Part shown: positions 49,421 through 62,880 of the stretch, in pieces
How the letters are laid out: every line of letters begins with the position of its first letter
Position numbering within the stretch: the stretch's first letter is position 1
Assembly (NCBI GenBank): GCA_008933995.1
Contig: WARS01000051.1
Coordinates: 1,240,001-1,304,000, forward strand
Reading direction: 5' to 3'
DNA length: 64,000 nucleotides
Origin: Datnioides undecimradiatus
Lineage: Eukaryota; Chordata; Actinopteri; Lobotiformes; Datnioididae
Position numbers and translations under genes: made by a program
Notes under the pieces: generated by a model
Told to the model about the DNA's origin: nothing
Databases searched by the model: none
What the model saw: the letters and a program-made list of their open reading frames with translations, nothing else

Positions 49421-50409
49421 GACACCGTTTTTTTCAGTTAGGAGCACCACCTGAACAGTCAGTCTCCAAGGATCTCTCTTAAGACAAGCAGCTGTCATTT
49501 TGGCAGCGATGAACTAAAATATTAGGCCGCTCTCAGACGCCAAGACCACGGCCTTCATTTCATTGCTGCAGCTCTCAGGAATGCACACGGTTATTTGCCC
49601 CCCCTGCGCCACCCAAGTCGACAATGTCTCAGCTTGTGACTGACAACTGCTGCGGAGAAAGCAATGCAGACGTGACTCTAGACATAAAAACCTGCAAACT
49701 GCATTAAGACCATTCCAACATCATATGCATACTATACATATGCATACTAGCATCAGTCATCAGTCAAAGCAACCGCTTTATTACCACATATAGACAGATA
49801 CCACCAAAGCCAAATCAATACCGACATCTATAATCATCACAAAACACCCCATCATGACTGAGTTGGTTTTACCTCATTTACATACAGCCAGGCTGCGAGG
49901 ACACACACATGTACGCACACAGCCGTGCACACAGCTCTTTAAACAAGTAATGGAGTTGAACAGACAGCCCATTTGATTCCAGACATGCTTACTGTCTGCA
50001 GCTACAAATGCAGGCTTTGTTGCTGCAGCGTTCAGCGAGTCCCCATCAACACAAAAATGTGTCTCGCATATCATTACTTCAGTATTTCACTGTTTTTCTT
50101 TCAATTAGGTAATTGAACATTTTTTACATAAAACCCATCACAGAACATCAGTAGGATATTGACAGCAATGTCTTGAAATATAATTGGTTGGATCTTTAAT
50201 ACAAAGAGATTAACTTTGCTTATTTTACATGCTTTTGACATTAAACGGCGCACTTATAAAGTATCGGTAGTTGATGTACTTAGTATCACTGTAACCTGTG
50301 CAGGATTGTTGGGTTATACCAAGAATGTCACACAAATACAGTGAGTTACACAAAAGTAGCTCCCATTGTCCAGCTGTTCTCTGATTATCTGGTTCTGACT
50401 GCGTTTAAA

Positions 50410-50423
50410 GTAACCATAGCAAC
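50410..50423. promoter_or_regulatory. Second intronic X-box (RFX)
   Basis: GTAACCATAGCAAC fits GTNRCC-N2-RGYAAC exactly. Confidence 0.4.
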
Positions 50424-50739
50424 AGTCGGATTTCTTCATGGGTGCGTCAGCTCCCGAGCACCCCACGTGATCGGTATCTATGGATGGAGGGGCTAATGTT
50501 AGTTACTAACTATGGATTATACTGATTGTCTTGTCGCCAGCACTGAACAGACCTGTCAATTGAGAAGTGATCTTCCTGTCAGCCTCTAACTCGATGGAAA
50601 CTAGCTCAGCTTTAAGCCTTAAACCTTCAAGCTCCAAGGTGCCATCTCACTGCTTTGAGAATATTTTGATAAAAGGCAAAAATAGAATAAGTTTAGTTGG
50701 TGTGATCAACATGTTTTAGACCACTCCTGCAAAAAAAGA

Positions 50740-51010
50740 AACACTGTACGTAAACTGATTTAAATTTGGCAGCCATTCTCTTTTAAAGTAGTCATCCTGT
50801 GCAGTGACACAGCCCTATCAGCAACCTGCAACACCTGGATCGTTCCTCTAAAGTCCTGTCGTGTAACGTTGTAAAGCACCATCCGCAATATGCACTGGAC
50901 AGTTGGGCGAACAGGGAGCCATGATTGTCTGGTGCTGTGTTTGGTCTCTGCTGCATGTATGAACTGCAGAAACAGTCACATGATGATGTTACATTTCTGA
51001 CCATTCCCTC
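50740..51010. repeat. Dispersed repeat, copy B of the 11-kb element
   Basis: GATTTAAATTTGG, then CTTTTAAAGTAGTCATCC, then TGTGCAGTG and CACAGC match 11048-11106 in order and spacing. Boundaries are approximate. Confidence 0.5.
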
Positions 51011-53274
51011 CACTCACGGCTGTAAACCACGCTGCTAAGCTGCACGGCGAGGCTGGACTGAGGCATAGTAACAGTGCAGCCCTAGGTACAGGTCTAAAGT
51101 AGGCATGAATCTAGGTAGTGGTTCAAGTCGCGCTCCCATTAACACCACCAGGCAAAGACACAACAGTAGGAGTTGCCTAAAAGGATCTTAAGTGTTTTCC
51201 TCCTTCATGCAGGTGCTTTGACACGTCTACCCGGCGTACATACACCGAGTCATGAATCACACTCCCTCTGCTCTGATCCCTTGCTTGTTTCTTCCAGTTA
51301 AAAGCAAATCTTTTGAAGCGGCTTCCTCAGGGGTTAAAACGGATGTCAAGCCTTTGCCGGAGTTAATATGTATGAAGAGAACACCTCTCCGTGTTGCTGC
51401 AGTTACCTCCGTTTCAACAGCCCCCATGGCAGCTTCCAGTGCCAATCATCATGCTGGAGGAGTAAACTGACCGTTTGCCTGTGGCACAGTTGTTTACCAG
51501 GTGCTACTTGATAGATCGGAATATAAAACTGAAACGAAGGGCGATGATTCCACCCAGATACGAAATGTAGAAATATGATTATATCAGATCGACCACATTA
51601 ATCCTTTATCATATGTAGATGTCAATGTGAGCCGGTCTTTATGCTTTTCAAGTTTTTTTCAGTAGGGCTTATCTTATAACAACAATTTTTAGCAAAATTT
51701 GGACTTTTCCAACCTCTTCCTCTTTTTGATATTTGAGTCCTAAACACAGGGAACCGCCGAGTGTTGTTTCTAAATGCTAAGAAAACCCTGCAGCATTTCC
51801 TTGCAGGGGTTTTCCCCTCATTTCTATCATGTGAAGTGAACCTTGGCCAGGGTGAAACTCAATATATTTCCACAGGGAGGCCAGTTAAGGAAGTTTGAGA
51901 AACTTAGTGTCACTGTGTTTGTGTGTTCACTGCTCAGGGGTAATTGGGCTTGATTGGCTGAGTGGACGGTCAGAGGAAAATATCCAGAGCCTGGGAACTC
52001 AGTGTTTGGACGTAGCCACCAAAAAACCAATACTACACTGAAAATGAACTCGCCTTCGCAAAGCCACATAATATCCTATCATTATTGTTCCACAAAGCAT
52101 TTTAAAACATTAGTAGCAGAAAAAGTCCAAACAGGACATTCCATGTCATTCTGGATTCTTAAACCGCCCAGAGCTTATATAACCTCCTGATAGCTGCAGA
52201 TTTACACTTTCATCTCCTCCTTTCTTCCCAGATTTTTCACTTCCCTCCTTCTATCTCCATCTTTTCCTCCTGTGGGCTTTGTACCTTGTACCCAGCTGGA
52301 CAATGGCATGTAACCTGGCACGTCTGGGAGACCAGAGGGAAAGACAAAAACAGAAAGAAGTAGAAAGGCATTCAGTGAAAGAGGGAGTAAGAGACCCGTA
52401 GGAGATTTTGGCGATGCCCAAACACAGAAGAAGAGGCGGTTGTTAATCTGATAATGGCCCCTGGGCAAAATGACTCTTCCTGGGCTGCATTGTGGCTTCG
52501 CACACAGTCATCTATCAGGCCTGGACTCTCCTGTAATTACATATTCTTCATGTGGATACAACCGGGGAGAGCGGCGCATGGGGGAGCGGAGAGGGCCGGT
52601 CAGCACATTGAGGCGTGGGATGATTGGAAAAAGAAGAATCAAAAAGAGGGATTTTTTTTTTTCCTCCTCTGAAGGCATTGAGGTATGAGAGAGAGGGAGG
52701 GCAGAGTGCGAGGTAGGTACTGTAGGTAACCAGGCTGTTGTGTCCACGCTGAGATAAAACAGGACAGGATTTCAGAGGCGGCTTTCAGGCGTCCTTTTTT
52801 GCCTTTTGTTGTCGAGCCGGATGCTTTTAGTTTCTCATGTGTCCTTCACTTTGCCGGCAGCACCCCAGGTGAACTTGAGAGTTATCGTTGCCCTCGAGGC
52901 GAGGTTTATTTGCACTAATTTGGATGTACTGACTTATGTAGATAATACCATTGTTAACGCCAGAGCAGCTGTGTGAGTCTGTGTATGTCTTTGAGTGACA
53001 CCTCAGACTTTTGACTGATTTCAGAACTTATTGTTAACTCCTTTCAGTTTTTCCTTCTTCCTGTCTTCAAAGTCACTATTCTATATCACCAGTATATTAA
53101 ATAACACTGCAGTAAAAATGTGACATTAAAGCAGTCACTTGTATTTTGATCCTGCGGAGAACCATCGCCTGAACCTGCAGCTTCTATCGACTTTATGGAG
53201 CTTTATGGCCACTTTCAACTGTTTGTCAAAATGTTCTATGACTGCACTATTTTAGTTCACTCTCACTTCTCTCA

Positions 53275-53470
53275 CAGTGTTGTTTTCAGCCACAGCAGGA
53301 AGCTGTTTGCAGAGAAATAGCTGTAAAACCCCACTGTACACTACCTGCTCGGCTCCGAACAGCAGACAGACAGAGGCAGAGACCAGCTGATGAACATAGC
53401 GGAGCATTTAGCAGCTAAAGAGCCAGATATTTCCCTCAGGAGTTCATAGTCCCAGAAAAAAAAAAAGGAA
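53275..53470. repeat. Dispersed repeat, copy B of the 24.9-kb element
   Basis: CACTGTACACTACCTGCTC, CTGATGAACATAGCGGAGCA and TTTAGCAGCTAAAGAGCC match copy A in order. It ends in an A-rich run at 53456-53468. Confidence 0.65.
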
Positions 53471-56400
53471 AAGAACCAGAAGATGATGCATGTCACTGCC
53501 CCAGAAAAGCAGCATTTTCAAACCCATTACCGACACACCCTGGCTGCCACACCTTCATTTTTGTCTGTTTGGCAGAGTCGGTGTGTTCGATGACATGATG
53601 CCACAGGCCACAGTGTGTGTTGCCCGTAAAGGTCCCATTCTCAGATCATCTCAAGTCCTTCGCTTCGTTCGACTCCATCTGATCTGTCGAGACCAGACGA
53701 AGAAATACCGGCTCTGACTGGATCCGTTGCCTCCTCTGTCATGCCCCAACTGTTAACAAAGTCATAGGGCCAGGCCATAGCCAGGCCCAGAGATCTGCTT
53801 TGATTTGGGAAAAAAGACGAGTTGTGTGTTTTCATTTTATTTGTTCTAATTAGGTTGTAACAATTTACGTATCTGATCGTTTTTTGGACCCACGAGCTCT
53901 TCCATGCGCACACACATGCACACTGTATTTGCACTGTGTCTTATAGGCTATTGGTCCCATGACCAGTGCTGCTCTTTCAGGCCACGCTGAATTCCAGGCC
54001 AGGCAGGGAGGAAGCAATCTAATCGAATTGTGCTCAGTCGCTGTGACCCTCATCTGCTCTGGCCTACTCTGTTCTGTGTGTGCCTTCCATGTGAACCCTC
54101 TCAATGCAGCACTACTGGTCCACTTTCCAGCTCTGCTTTACAGCCATATCCTTTTCCCAGCACGAGCTCTTGTGTAGAGCTTTGTGTGCTGACCCTTAAA
54201 TGGGTGCACATCCTGGAGAAGACTGAATCCCCTTTTGTGAACTCGTCCACAGGGGTCAGAGTCAGCCTGACAGGCCGCAAAACCAAACACAGAGGAGCTA
54301 GATTGTGCTATACGGGCTGTTTCTGGACTGTTCACCTCTGAGGGGGATGTGACCCTCGAGGCGAGAGGTGATGGACTGGCTGGAATACCAATCACAGGCC
54401 CTCCGGTAACATGGCTTTCAAACAAAGGCCTCAGAAGTTGTGATCAGATGGGACGATATTTGAATAAGGTGATTGTGTACTGAAATAGCGAAGATAGGCT
54501 GTTTGTTTCTGGCATCTGCCTTCCCTGCAGTTTTCAACACTCACATCAAGCGATTCATCGTCAGCTTGTTTTGCTCTGAATTGAAAGAGATATTTGCGGA
54601 GGTACAAAAGAATCGCACGAGTCGCTCCCAAGTAGCCGAGCAGCTGTGGAGGTTTCTGTGATGTCATGTCAAAGGATTCGTGAGTCACACTGGAGCGGGG
54701 GATGGAAACCTGCAAAGGCTGACTGCCCTCACCTCATCCAGGTGTTGTAGTTGAATCATCTCGTCTGAAAATAAAGCAAAATTCCTCCTTGATGATTTAA
54801 TTTTTTTTGACTTTTAAGAAATCTTTCTAAGACTCCGGCCTTTACAGCAACTCTTGTTTTAGGGTCAGTGGAAATTGTTGCCGTCACTGCTGTTGCGAAC
54901 CTTCTGACTGGTGACTTGTTGCAGATCAAAGCCATCTGCAGCCCTCGGTGCCTTTGTGAGTCACTGCTTCGACCGTGCTGAAAAGCAGCTGTTGCTGGTG
55001 CGCAGCTTTGTGCGAAAGAGAGAGGAAGTATAAGGATCAGTCTTGACCTTTGCTGGAGAGTGCGCTGGCTCTTTCACAATGCCTCGGAAACTTAACACTG
55101 TCTGTGACATTTACTGTCTGCGGTGGAGTGTTGCCACTGCACTGCAAAGAATGGAAATGAACGTGAATGGAAATCAACAGGATGAGCAGGTTGCAATTTT
55201 AAATACAATGAGTCTTGGTCAGATAATATATAACCTTTTTCTCTGTTGAAGTGTCAGTTAAAGCCTCAGCGTAAGTTATTGTTGCCACTAAACCTACGTC
55301 AACCTCTGCCTCTATGTTTACCGTCCTACAGTTGCGGAGTCACTGAAGGTACAGTAATTTACCACAGCGCTGAGGGATCAGGGGAACGCAGCAGATGTGC
55401 AGATGGTCATCAAGCTTATCGGCTGTGAAAACACAGCCACAGCTGAACCTTTTCTTGGTCATCGTCCATCATCAGCCAGTAAGGAGTAGGTGCTTTCCAA
55501 GACTCATTGTACATCGGAAGGCTGCGATTCCTAAAATGGACAAATCAGTTGTAGTGAAATATCACATGTCGTTTACTTCCATTTTGTTGAAGTTTCCTAT
55601 CACAACCATAAGCGTAGCAAGGTTTAAGATATTTAAAATTTTTATTTGCACAAAATGTTTGTTTCTGGTCAGGACATTCTTTTTTGTTTGCCTAACAGAT
55701 ACTGGTGCCAGCCTAAACAGTGTTCACCAGGTTGCTAAAACCCACAAAAAAACCAAAGACATTACCTCAGTGTGGCCATTTGTAGCTACAGATCAATGGA
55801 GAAACTACAGCTAGATGGTGATATACCTCAGCAGTAAGATAATAGGCTGCACATTACATACATACATCTTATTAACATTAAGGTTCTTAGTTTGTGGTGT
55901 GTGGTTGGTCTTAATTTTTAGAGATTTACCATGGATCATGTATAGTGTTTTCCTAGCTGGTGATGTCACAGCAGAGACACTTACTACAAGGAATTGACCA
56001 TTTTTAGCAAGTGATTACACAGTTATATTTGGCAGAAATGGCTTTGAGGGAGCTCTCGACGAATCCGAGCAGCGACAAAGATTCTGCTGCGAGCGCTAAT
56101 CCCCCTTAATAAACCAGACATGAACATTAAACCTCAGTAAAACAATATCACAAAATACCAGACAGGGAAGACGTCGGGGTAGGTGGAGGGAGCTGCAGCG
56201 GCATACGGCACGGGCATGAGCAGGTAAAGCAGGGCTAACAGTGAGAGTGGCTGGTTAGCATGTCTGTGCTGCATAAATATGAATGGATGTTACCAGCCAA
56301 ACAACTGTGGTAGAGTCATTGTAAAACATATTGCAAGCAGATGACGCCAACCAGCCACTGTGTAGCGGTAGCTGTGAATCGGTTACTGAAAGCCAGCTCT

Positions 56401-57891
56401 TGAGAGGAGCCATCTATTATTTGAAAGCTTTCACTGTCTCTTTATTAATTAACCGACCTAATTAAAGTTTGTTAATTGCTAGTTGCTTTTATGGACACTT
56501 GATTTGAAATCTCTTCTGTACTAAATAGTTTCTAAGTTAGGGTTTGCGTAGCGGTCTTTTATTGTAATGTAGACGCTACGCCTACCAGCTGGTCAGATAC
56601 TCGGCAAACTAAAACAACCCAACATAGCATCTTTGTTTACACCAGTTCTGGGTCATCCCTGTCTGAAACTGACTCAGATGGGCTGCACCATCCAGACTAG
56701 ATTGCGTCTCTTTGGTTCAGATGAAGCACCCCAGTTCATGCAGAGGTTAGTGTGGTATTGTTTTGGGTGACATGGGGGGTTAGTTGAGGAAAGGAGGGGA
56801 GGCGGCAGCCCCAGTCGCACCTTCAATCCCCCGTGACACGCTCCCCATTCAGACAATGGCTCTTTGTAGTCGCTGAAACAGGTTTACCTTTAAAGACCTA
56901 CCAGTCTGGTAACACCTGTAATTAATGTTGGTGACCTTGGGGGCCATTGGTAATTATAACTGAGCTGAGCTGTGTTGATAGCATGTGTGGAGTGTGTGGA
57001 GTGAAGCGGAGTGGAGCTTAAATCCATTTTTTTGTCCTTCGAGGCTGGATTTCTGTGATTTAATGAAGCAGAAGAAGGTTCTTCCGTGTGTTCAGATGCT
57101 ACAATGGCATCGCTTACAAGTTGTGTAACGTGAAGTTTTGTAAAACGACTGTTTTGTTCATAAATTGGGGACATGGTGTTCCCAGCGCCTGTTACGTGAA
57201 GACACCTGAAGGGCAAAAACTGTAGGCAGAGAACCCGGCACATCTCCAGTCTATTCATTGTCTTTTATTGTATTCTCAGTGCATGCTGCCTGTGTGGGTG
57301 CAAGCGTTTCTCCTGCGCCTTCCTTTTGTCTGCTGGGTACTCCTCCTCCTTCCTCGGCAGCTTACAACTCCCAGGAGTGTCATCACTCCTCTCCGGTAAC
57401 TTCACATCCGGGCGGAGAGGGACCCACTCACACCCATGTGGAGTACCCCGCTAAAAAGGAATACCTTTCCTTACATAAGCTGTTTGTACGTGTATCGCCA
57501 TAGAAACAATTCCTGCTAATGTGCAGGGCACCGTTGCTTTCTTTCTCACTGTTCTGCAGCAGCAGTGTTCAGCACCAGAAGCTGAAAAAAGAGCATCTCT
57601 TTGACCGTGGATGCATTTGAATTCCTCCTGCTTGATCCTGACAGTGATTACAACTTGTCGAGGACGGCGGCCCGCTTGCGTGCGTGCGAATCCAACCCTC
57701 AAACCGTTTGTGTAGTGCCGTGTCCGCCTTGTGCGTTTGCCTGCGTGAAAGTGTCTGAGTGCATGCGAATGATACCGTATCCCTCCATGCATGTAAATGG
57801 AGAAATTGTTTAGTTGTTCAGTGTGTTTGCCTGAAGGGGGGAAAACTGGAATATAGCACCAGTCAACTGTGACAATTGAAGAAATTGAGAA

Positions 57892-57912
57892 AGAGAGAGA
57901 GAGAGAGAGAGA
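57892..57912. repeat. (AG)10 microsatellite
   Basis: A perfect purine tract. Confidence 0.95.
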
Positions 57913-59820
57913 CGGGGGATGTGGAAAGAGGGAAAATAGCTGACATGAATAATATACCTACATTTCACACTACCTGCCTTGACAGTCCTGCTGATGCTCC
58001 ACCTGTATGAATATGCTAGTAGGAATTAGACCGTGCAGTGGCGGCTTCTGTGTGGATGTTAAATATACCATGTTGTGTGAAACAATAGGACGCGCAAACA
58101 GTGAAACCTGCGTGTTAGGCTTCGGCGGATGAGCTATCTGTCGCCCCAGCCAGCTGAAACAGATATAAAAGCTGTCACGACACAAACATGGAGGCGTACA
58201 AGGAATGATTTATTGTGTGAGGGGTGGAAAACGATACAGCGCATGGAAGTACAGGTATATTCCCTCGGTGTCGCGGTCTGTCCGTCTCTTCGTAAAACGC
58301 TCCACGAGGGACAAGCATAGGCCCGTTATGAAGCCCGGGGTCCTCCTGATGTTGGCAGTTCCCATGGACTCTCCAGTGGCATTTGGCTCTTCAAGGCTTA
58401 ATAATGAAGCTAATGACTGTCACTAGTGTTTGATTAAACCCCTGCCCTGGCAGCCTGGGGGCTCAGGTGTACTGGCTGTAATTAACACATGGTAATTAAT
58501 TTACTGAGGAGCTGGAAGAGGATAAGGGTGCCCCAGAGGTTAAAAAAAGCACTTGTTTCACGAGACGGAATGAGCAGCGTCCCGGTGCTCGACTGCAAGT
58601 CAGACGAAAAGGGACGCCTTCAAATTCCAGGCAGCCGAATCCTTTTAAACCTTGACATCGCTTACTGTGTATCCAATCCTCTGAGTCATCCCTATGAGAA
58701 GTCACTGCTGCAACTTTGCATCCCCAGTCTGAGCAGGAATTTACTTTGCCCGAGAGCTTTTCCAAATTCGTTCGGTCAGCTCTGGAAGATCCTCTGACCG
58801 CGTTTAATATCCAAATTAGGGTTAGAGTGCGTGGCGATCCAGTGTGCATCTTGAAAATTCATTTTGTTCTGCCCCCGAAAGCCGGTATGTCTCTCTTGCA
58901 ACGCGGCTGGTTTCAAGCGTTTTGTTAAATCAGGTGACATCATGATACTCATAGAGAATTACGCCTCATTTCTATCACCTGAAGCGTGAAATTATCTCGC
59001 CCCCACTGGCAGGATTTGCACGAAAACAAGCAGTTCTTTTTAAGACTCAATTCAAGTCCAAATTACTTGTTGGCACGGACGTTATTTGCTGAGATGCTAC
59101 GTGCCCTCTTGCACAGAGACACCGTGAAGAGCAGCTGGATATTATTACCACGGGGCTGGACTCCGGACTTCTCCAGGTCAGGACGATAACCTCTGCATTG
59201 GATAAGAGCTGAGGGTCAAAGGTTATCTTTAATTTACTGGCTTCCCCATCCTCTCCTCCATAAAGCATTCCTGTCCCAATCGCGATGTGTTTAGAATGTT
59301 AAAAAGCAATTAAGACCTCTTTTCTGTACATAATTTGGCAGTGGAAGAACTGACTTGATTTGTGTGCGTTCGAAGGCGAGTACCAATGGCTTTCTGCCAG
59401 GCCCGGAATTAAACAGATAATGCAGTGAACATTTCAACGGCAGAGAAGCTATATCGAGAACTATTATACTGAATTCACTCCCAGACTCGATCCATGGAGA
59501 GCCATTAACGTGTGAGCTCTCTACTACGGCTTTCTGCAGTCATACAGTCCGAGCGTCCCTGTTCAGTCTACCGTATATCTCTCTCGCGCTCATCCTCTCG
59601 CTTTCTATCTCTTCCTCCGCCCTTTCTATTTTCCTCTGAACCCTCCTTCTTCTCCCTGGCTCCCTCACATCTTTTCACTCCCCTGCCTCCACAATGACTC
59701 TCCTCTCCTCTGTAGCTCCACGTCCAGCTCCGAACTTCTTCATTTTAGTCTTTGTCAAGTGTTTCCTTTTAATGTCTGTTTTATTTTTGTGTCGCCGTCC
59801 TCACTTTTCTGTCTCTATCC

Positions 59821-59831
59821 ACACACACATG

Positions 59832-59864
<33 letters not shown>
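59821..59864. repeat. 44-bp alternating tract (AC)n-(GC)4-(AC)n
   Basis: Strict purine-pyrimidine alternation for 44 bases, with a GCGCGCGC core. Confidence 0.95.
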
Positions 59865-60329
59865 TGTCTGCTGTGCATAGATAAGAGGTGTGCGGAGATT
59901 AGCCCGGGGAGTGTTGTCTTAAGCAGGCCAATATGAAAGAGGATATAGAGGGGAAACAGTGGGTCCACTGTTAGCACTACTGATAGCCACCTCAGCTAAC
60001 ACAGGTTTGTGTACACCGCTGCAGATAACCACCTCAGCTCACACACAGGCAGACAGGCATGTGTTAGCAGACATCTCTACCAGCACAGTAAATATGAAGA
60101 TAAAGCACTGCTGTGATCCCAGCACTGTTGAAAGTATCATCGGAACACCATCGACAAACCACGTATGAGTAGATTTGCAGATAAACATACAAGTACAGAA
60201 TAATGCACCTGCCCATATTGGTTATATAAGTAGACACAGGTGACCTTATTATTATAAGGCAGTAAAAAGACATAATGGACCTACACACTTTGATAAAAGC
60301 AAAACATTCAGTTTATGGAAATGTGGATT

Positions 60330-60720
60330 GAATCGGGGCTTAAGGTGGAAAGTGTGATTTTAATACGATCAACCTCTGGAAACATCTCCCTCCGCAGATA
60401 ATCAATCATAACTTAATGTTTATTTTAATTCCCTGATGCTCTTTCATATTCATTAGTTTTGTGTTGCAGCGGAGCAGTAATTGCCCTAAAAACGGGCTCT
60501 GATCCCCTGTTTCTCCACACTTTTCTCTAAATGTCTCTTTAGGGATAGATAATTTAGCACAATGACACGGTTATTTCCTCTGACACCAATTATGAGAGGT
60601 CCCTCATCCACTGGGATTAAGGTCGAAGTGGCCAATAAGAATGTCCAGTGCTACTCCTGGAGAATGTTTTTGTTCTTTTAAGTGCTGAGGATTTTCTCAC
60701 CGCATTGGATCAGGGTTAGT
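60330..60720. other. High-complexity candidate conserved noncoding element
   Basis: It is repeat-free and rich in homeodomain-like words, including ATCAATCATA at 60401 (PBX/HOX-like), TTTATTTTAATTCC, and several TAAT cores. No coding frame with splice borders. Candidate enhancer of sorcs2 or a neighbour, by inference only. Confidence 0.3.
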
Positions 60721-62409
60721 TAACAGCCGAAATGTAAAGTGAAGCCTGGGTACTTTCCATTAGTCTCCTCTTCATCAGGACTTTACTTACGTAGAGGATG
60801 TCAAGCAAGGAATGCATCCTGTTTATGCAGTACACTAATGTGGGTCTAAGGAACAAGGTGTGCTTTCTCCTACTTGGTTCTTGAAATGTCCTTGCATTCC
60901 AGCTCTTCTACCTGAAGAGAGCTGGACATCACGTCAGAGTCTGAAGAGAAGGAATTAAGTGTTTGGAAGGAAACTGGCTTCATGCTTCAAACTAAGGGCC
61001 ATGCATTCATCTGCGCTTTGATTGCAGCTCGCATCAATCTGGCTTCACATGGGTGAAACTTGGAGATATCGACTCAAACGGATCTCCTGCCTTGTCATGG
61101 TTGGAGGAATGTTGCCGGGTGTGTCTGGGAGGATTTAACATGTTGAGTTCCCCGTTCTTCACAACACACTATGGCGTCACTGGATCCATAGAGAGAGTCT
61201 TCTGAGCATAGTTCCTGAATGATTTCCTCCCTTACCAAAGCTTGAACTTCACTGAATAACCACTTTCTATGTAACCATGTTAAAACGTGAGGACAACTGC
61301 AGCCCAATGATATGCTTAAAAATTCCAATGGCAAAGATATTATAAAAGTTGAAATGAAATTAAAAATACCTTTGGATCATGTCCCTGGGGATATCCATCA
61401 TCCATCATCTGGTCTTCAAAGTGGAACTCCATCGATTCCACTGATCACTGACATGAACCTTGGGTTAATTTGCATACCTCTTTCTTTAAACTGTCCATCA
61501 TGAGCTTACAAGTTCATTGATCCAGTGAAGTACTCTTTGAATTACCTTGCCGACTGTAACTGCAATGTACTACATGATAACAAAGGACATCAGCACTGAT
61601 TTAGGCTGTTCTAGATTTCGGTCGACCCTTTCAGGTATCGTGTAAGGGTCTTATTCGGTGGAACAACTCCAAACAATTCCCACTGTTTGCCAATGCTCTG
61701 CCCTCTACATGCTACCACCTGTTTCCCCAGACACTTCAGCGTGGATGAGAATTTCTCCTCTGTGTCTCACCACCTTGTTTTGTGTGATTGTCTCACTCGG
61801 CCGTGCCTCACTCGGCTACAGATCGATGCGCGTCTCTGTTTTCAGACTCACAGTGGCACACGGGGTGTCTTGGTGTGGGCGGGTGTTTTGGAGCAGCCTC
61901 CACAGCTGTACTAAAATGTGTTAAAATATGTTTAGCCGTGACAACTGGCGCATCAAATTTATGACTTCATTCATTAGCTGCCATCCGTCGGCGACTCCTG
62001 CTGCAAGACTCGCCAAACTATACTTTGGTAAGTCCTGTTTGCGGCTGTGGTTTTGCCTCTGAGGTGTTTCATTGTGCTGCATCAGGGCAGCCAGCCAGGA
62101 AACAGTTTCTCTCCATGATATTTATTCTATGCTTACAATCACGGAGTACAATATGGCTTAACCTAGCATTGTGGGTAATTAAGTGCTCTGATTGTCTTTG
62201 CGTCTTTGGCGCGTTTCATGAACAATACAGTGCTACCGCCCGTACAAAAGCATAATACTTGGGTGTTCATCAAAGTACGAGCTGCCAAAATCATCCTCGT
62301 AGCTGAAAAGCATCCATTCTCCAGGGGAAGCCTTGGCAGGTGGCAGTGGTCCAATCCTACAGAGCCTGAAGGAACAGCACATCCTGGGTGTAGGTAGCTG
62401 CCAGCTCGT

Positions 62410-62880
62410 TCTGTCTGTCTGTATCAACTCCCAATGCCTAGCATAGGTAACTGCGATTACCCGATTAATACACAGTGAGAGGGTATATGTTAGCTTGTCT
62501 TTCGTGCCAAGCATATTTTTGAAATAGTATTTGCATATTTCTCATATCCAGTTGACGCTTAATGAAACTGGAATATACATCCTCAAAAGCAATATTATGT
62601 CCCCTAATGAAATATCTGCAATTCAGTTCACAAACCAAAAAATTATGAAGAACAAAGTACAAGCACCGATATTCAATGATGCTGTGTGGACCGTTACGGT
62701 TTTTTGCCATTTTTGATAAAATGGAAAAAGCAAATGAAAACAATGAACTCACCACAATCAAAAATAGTCTTACTCTTTTGATTAAATAATCATTTTGAGA
62801 AAATGAAAACTGTAAAGTTATTAATTGGAACTTCAAGATCTCCTCCATTACGAGCTTGTTTTCTTTGAGCAAGATCCAAC
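62410..62880. other. AT-rich high-complexity stretch with an octamer motif
   Basis: It contains ATTTGCAT (62529-62536, the POU octamer) and many TAAT/ATTA words without simple repeats. Candidate regulatory DNA only. Confidence 0.25.

Noticed and set aside
58489-58797. Possible exon (102 codons) in the intron
   Set aside because: The peptide has no family resemblance and an antisense frame of similar length is also open. It is more likely noncoding, possibly conserved DNA.
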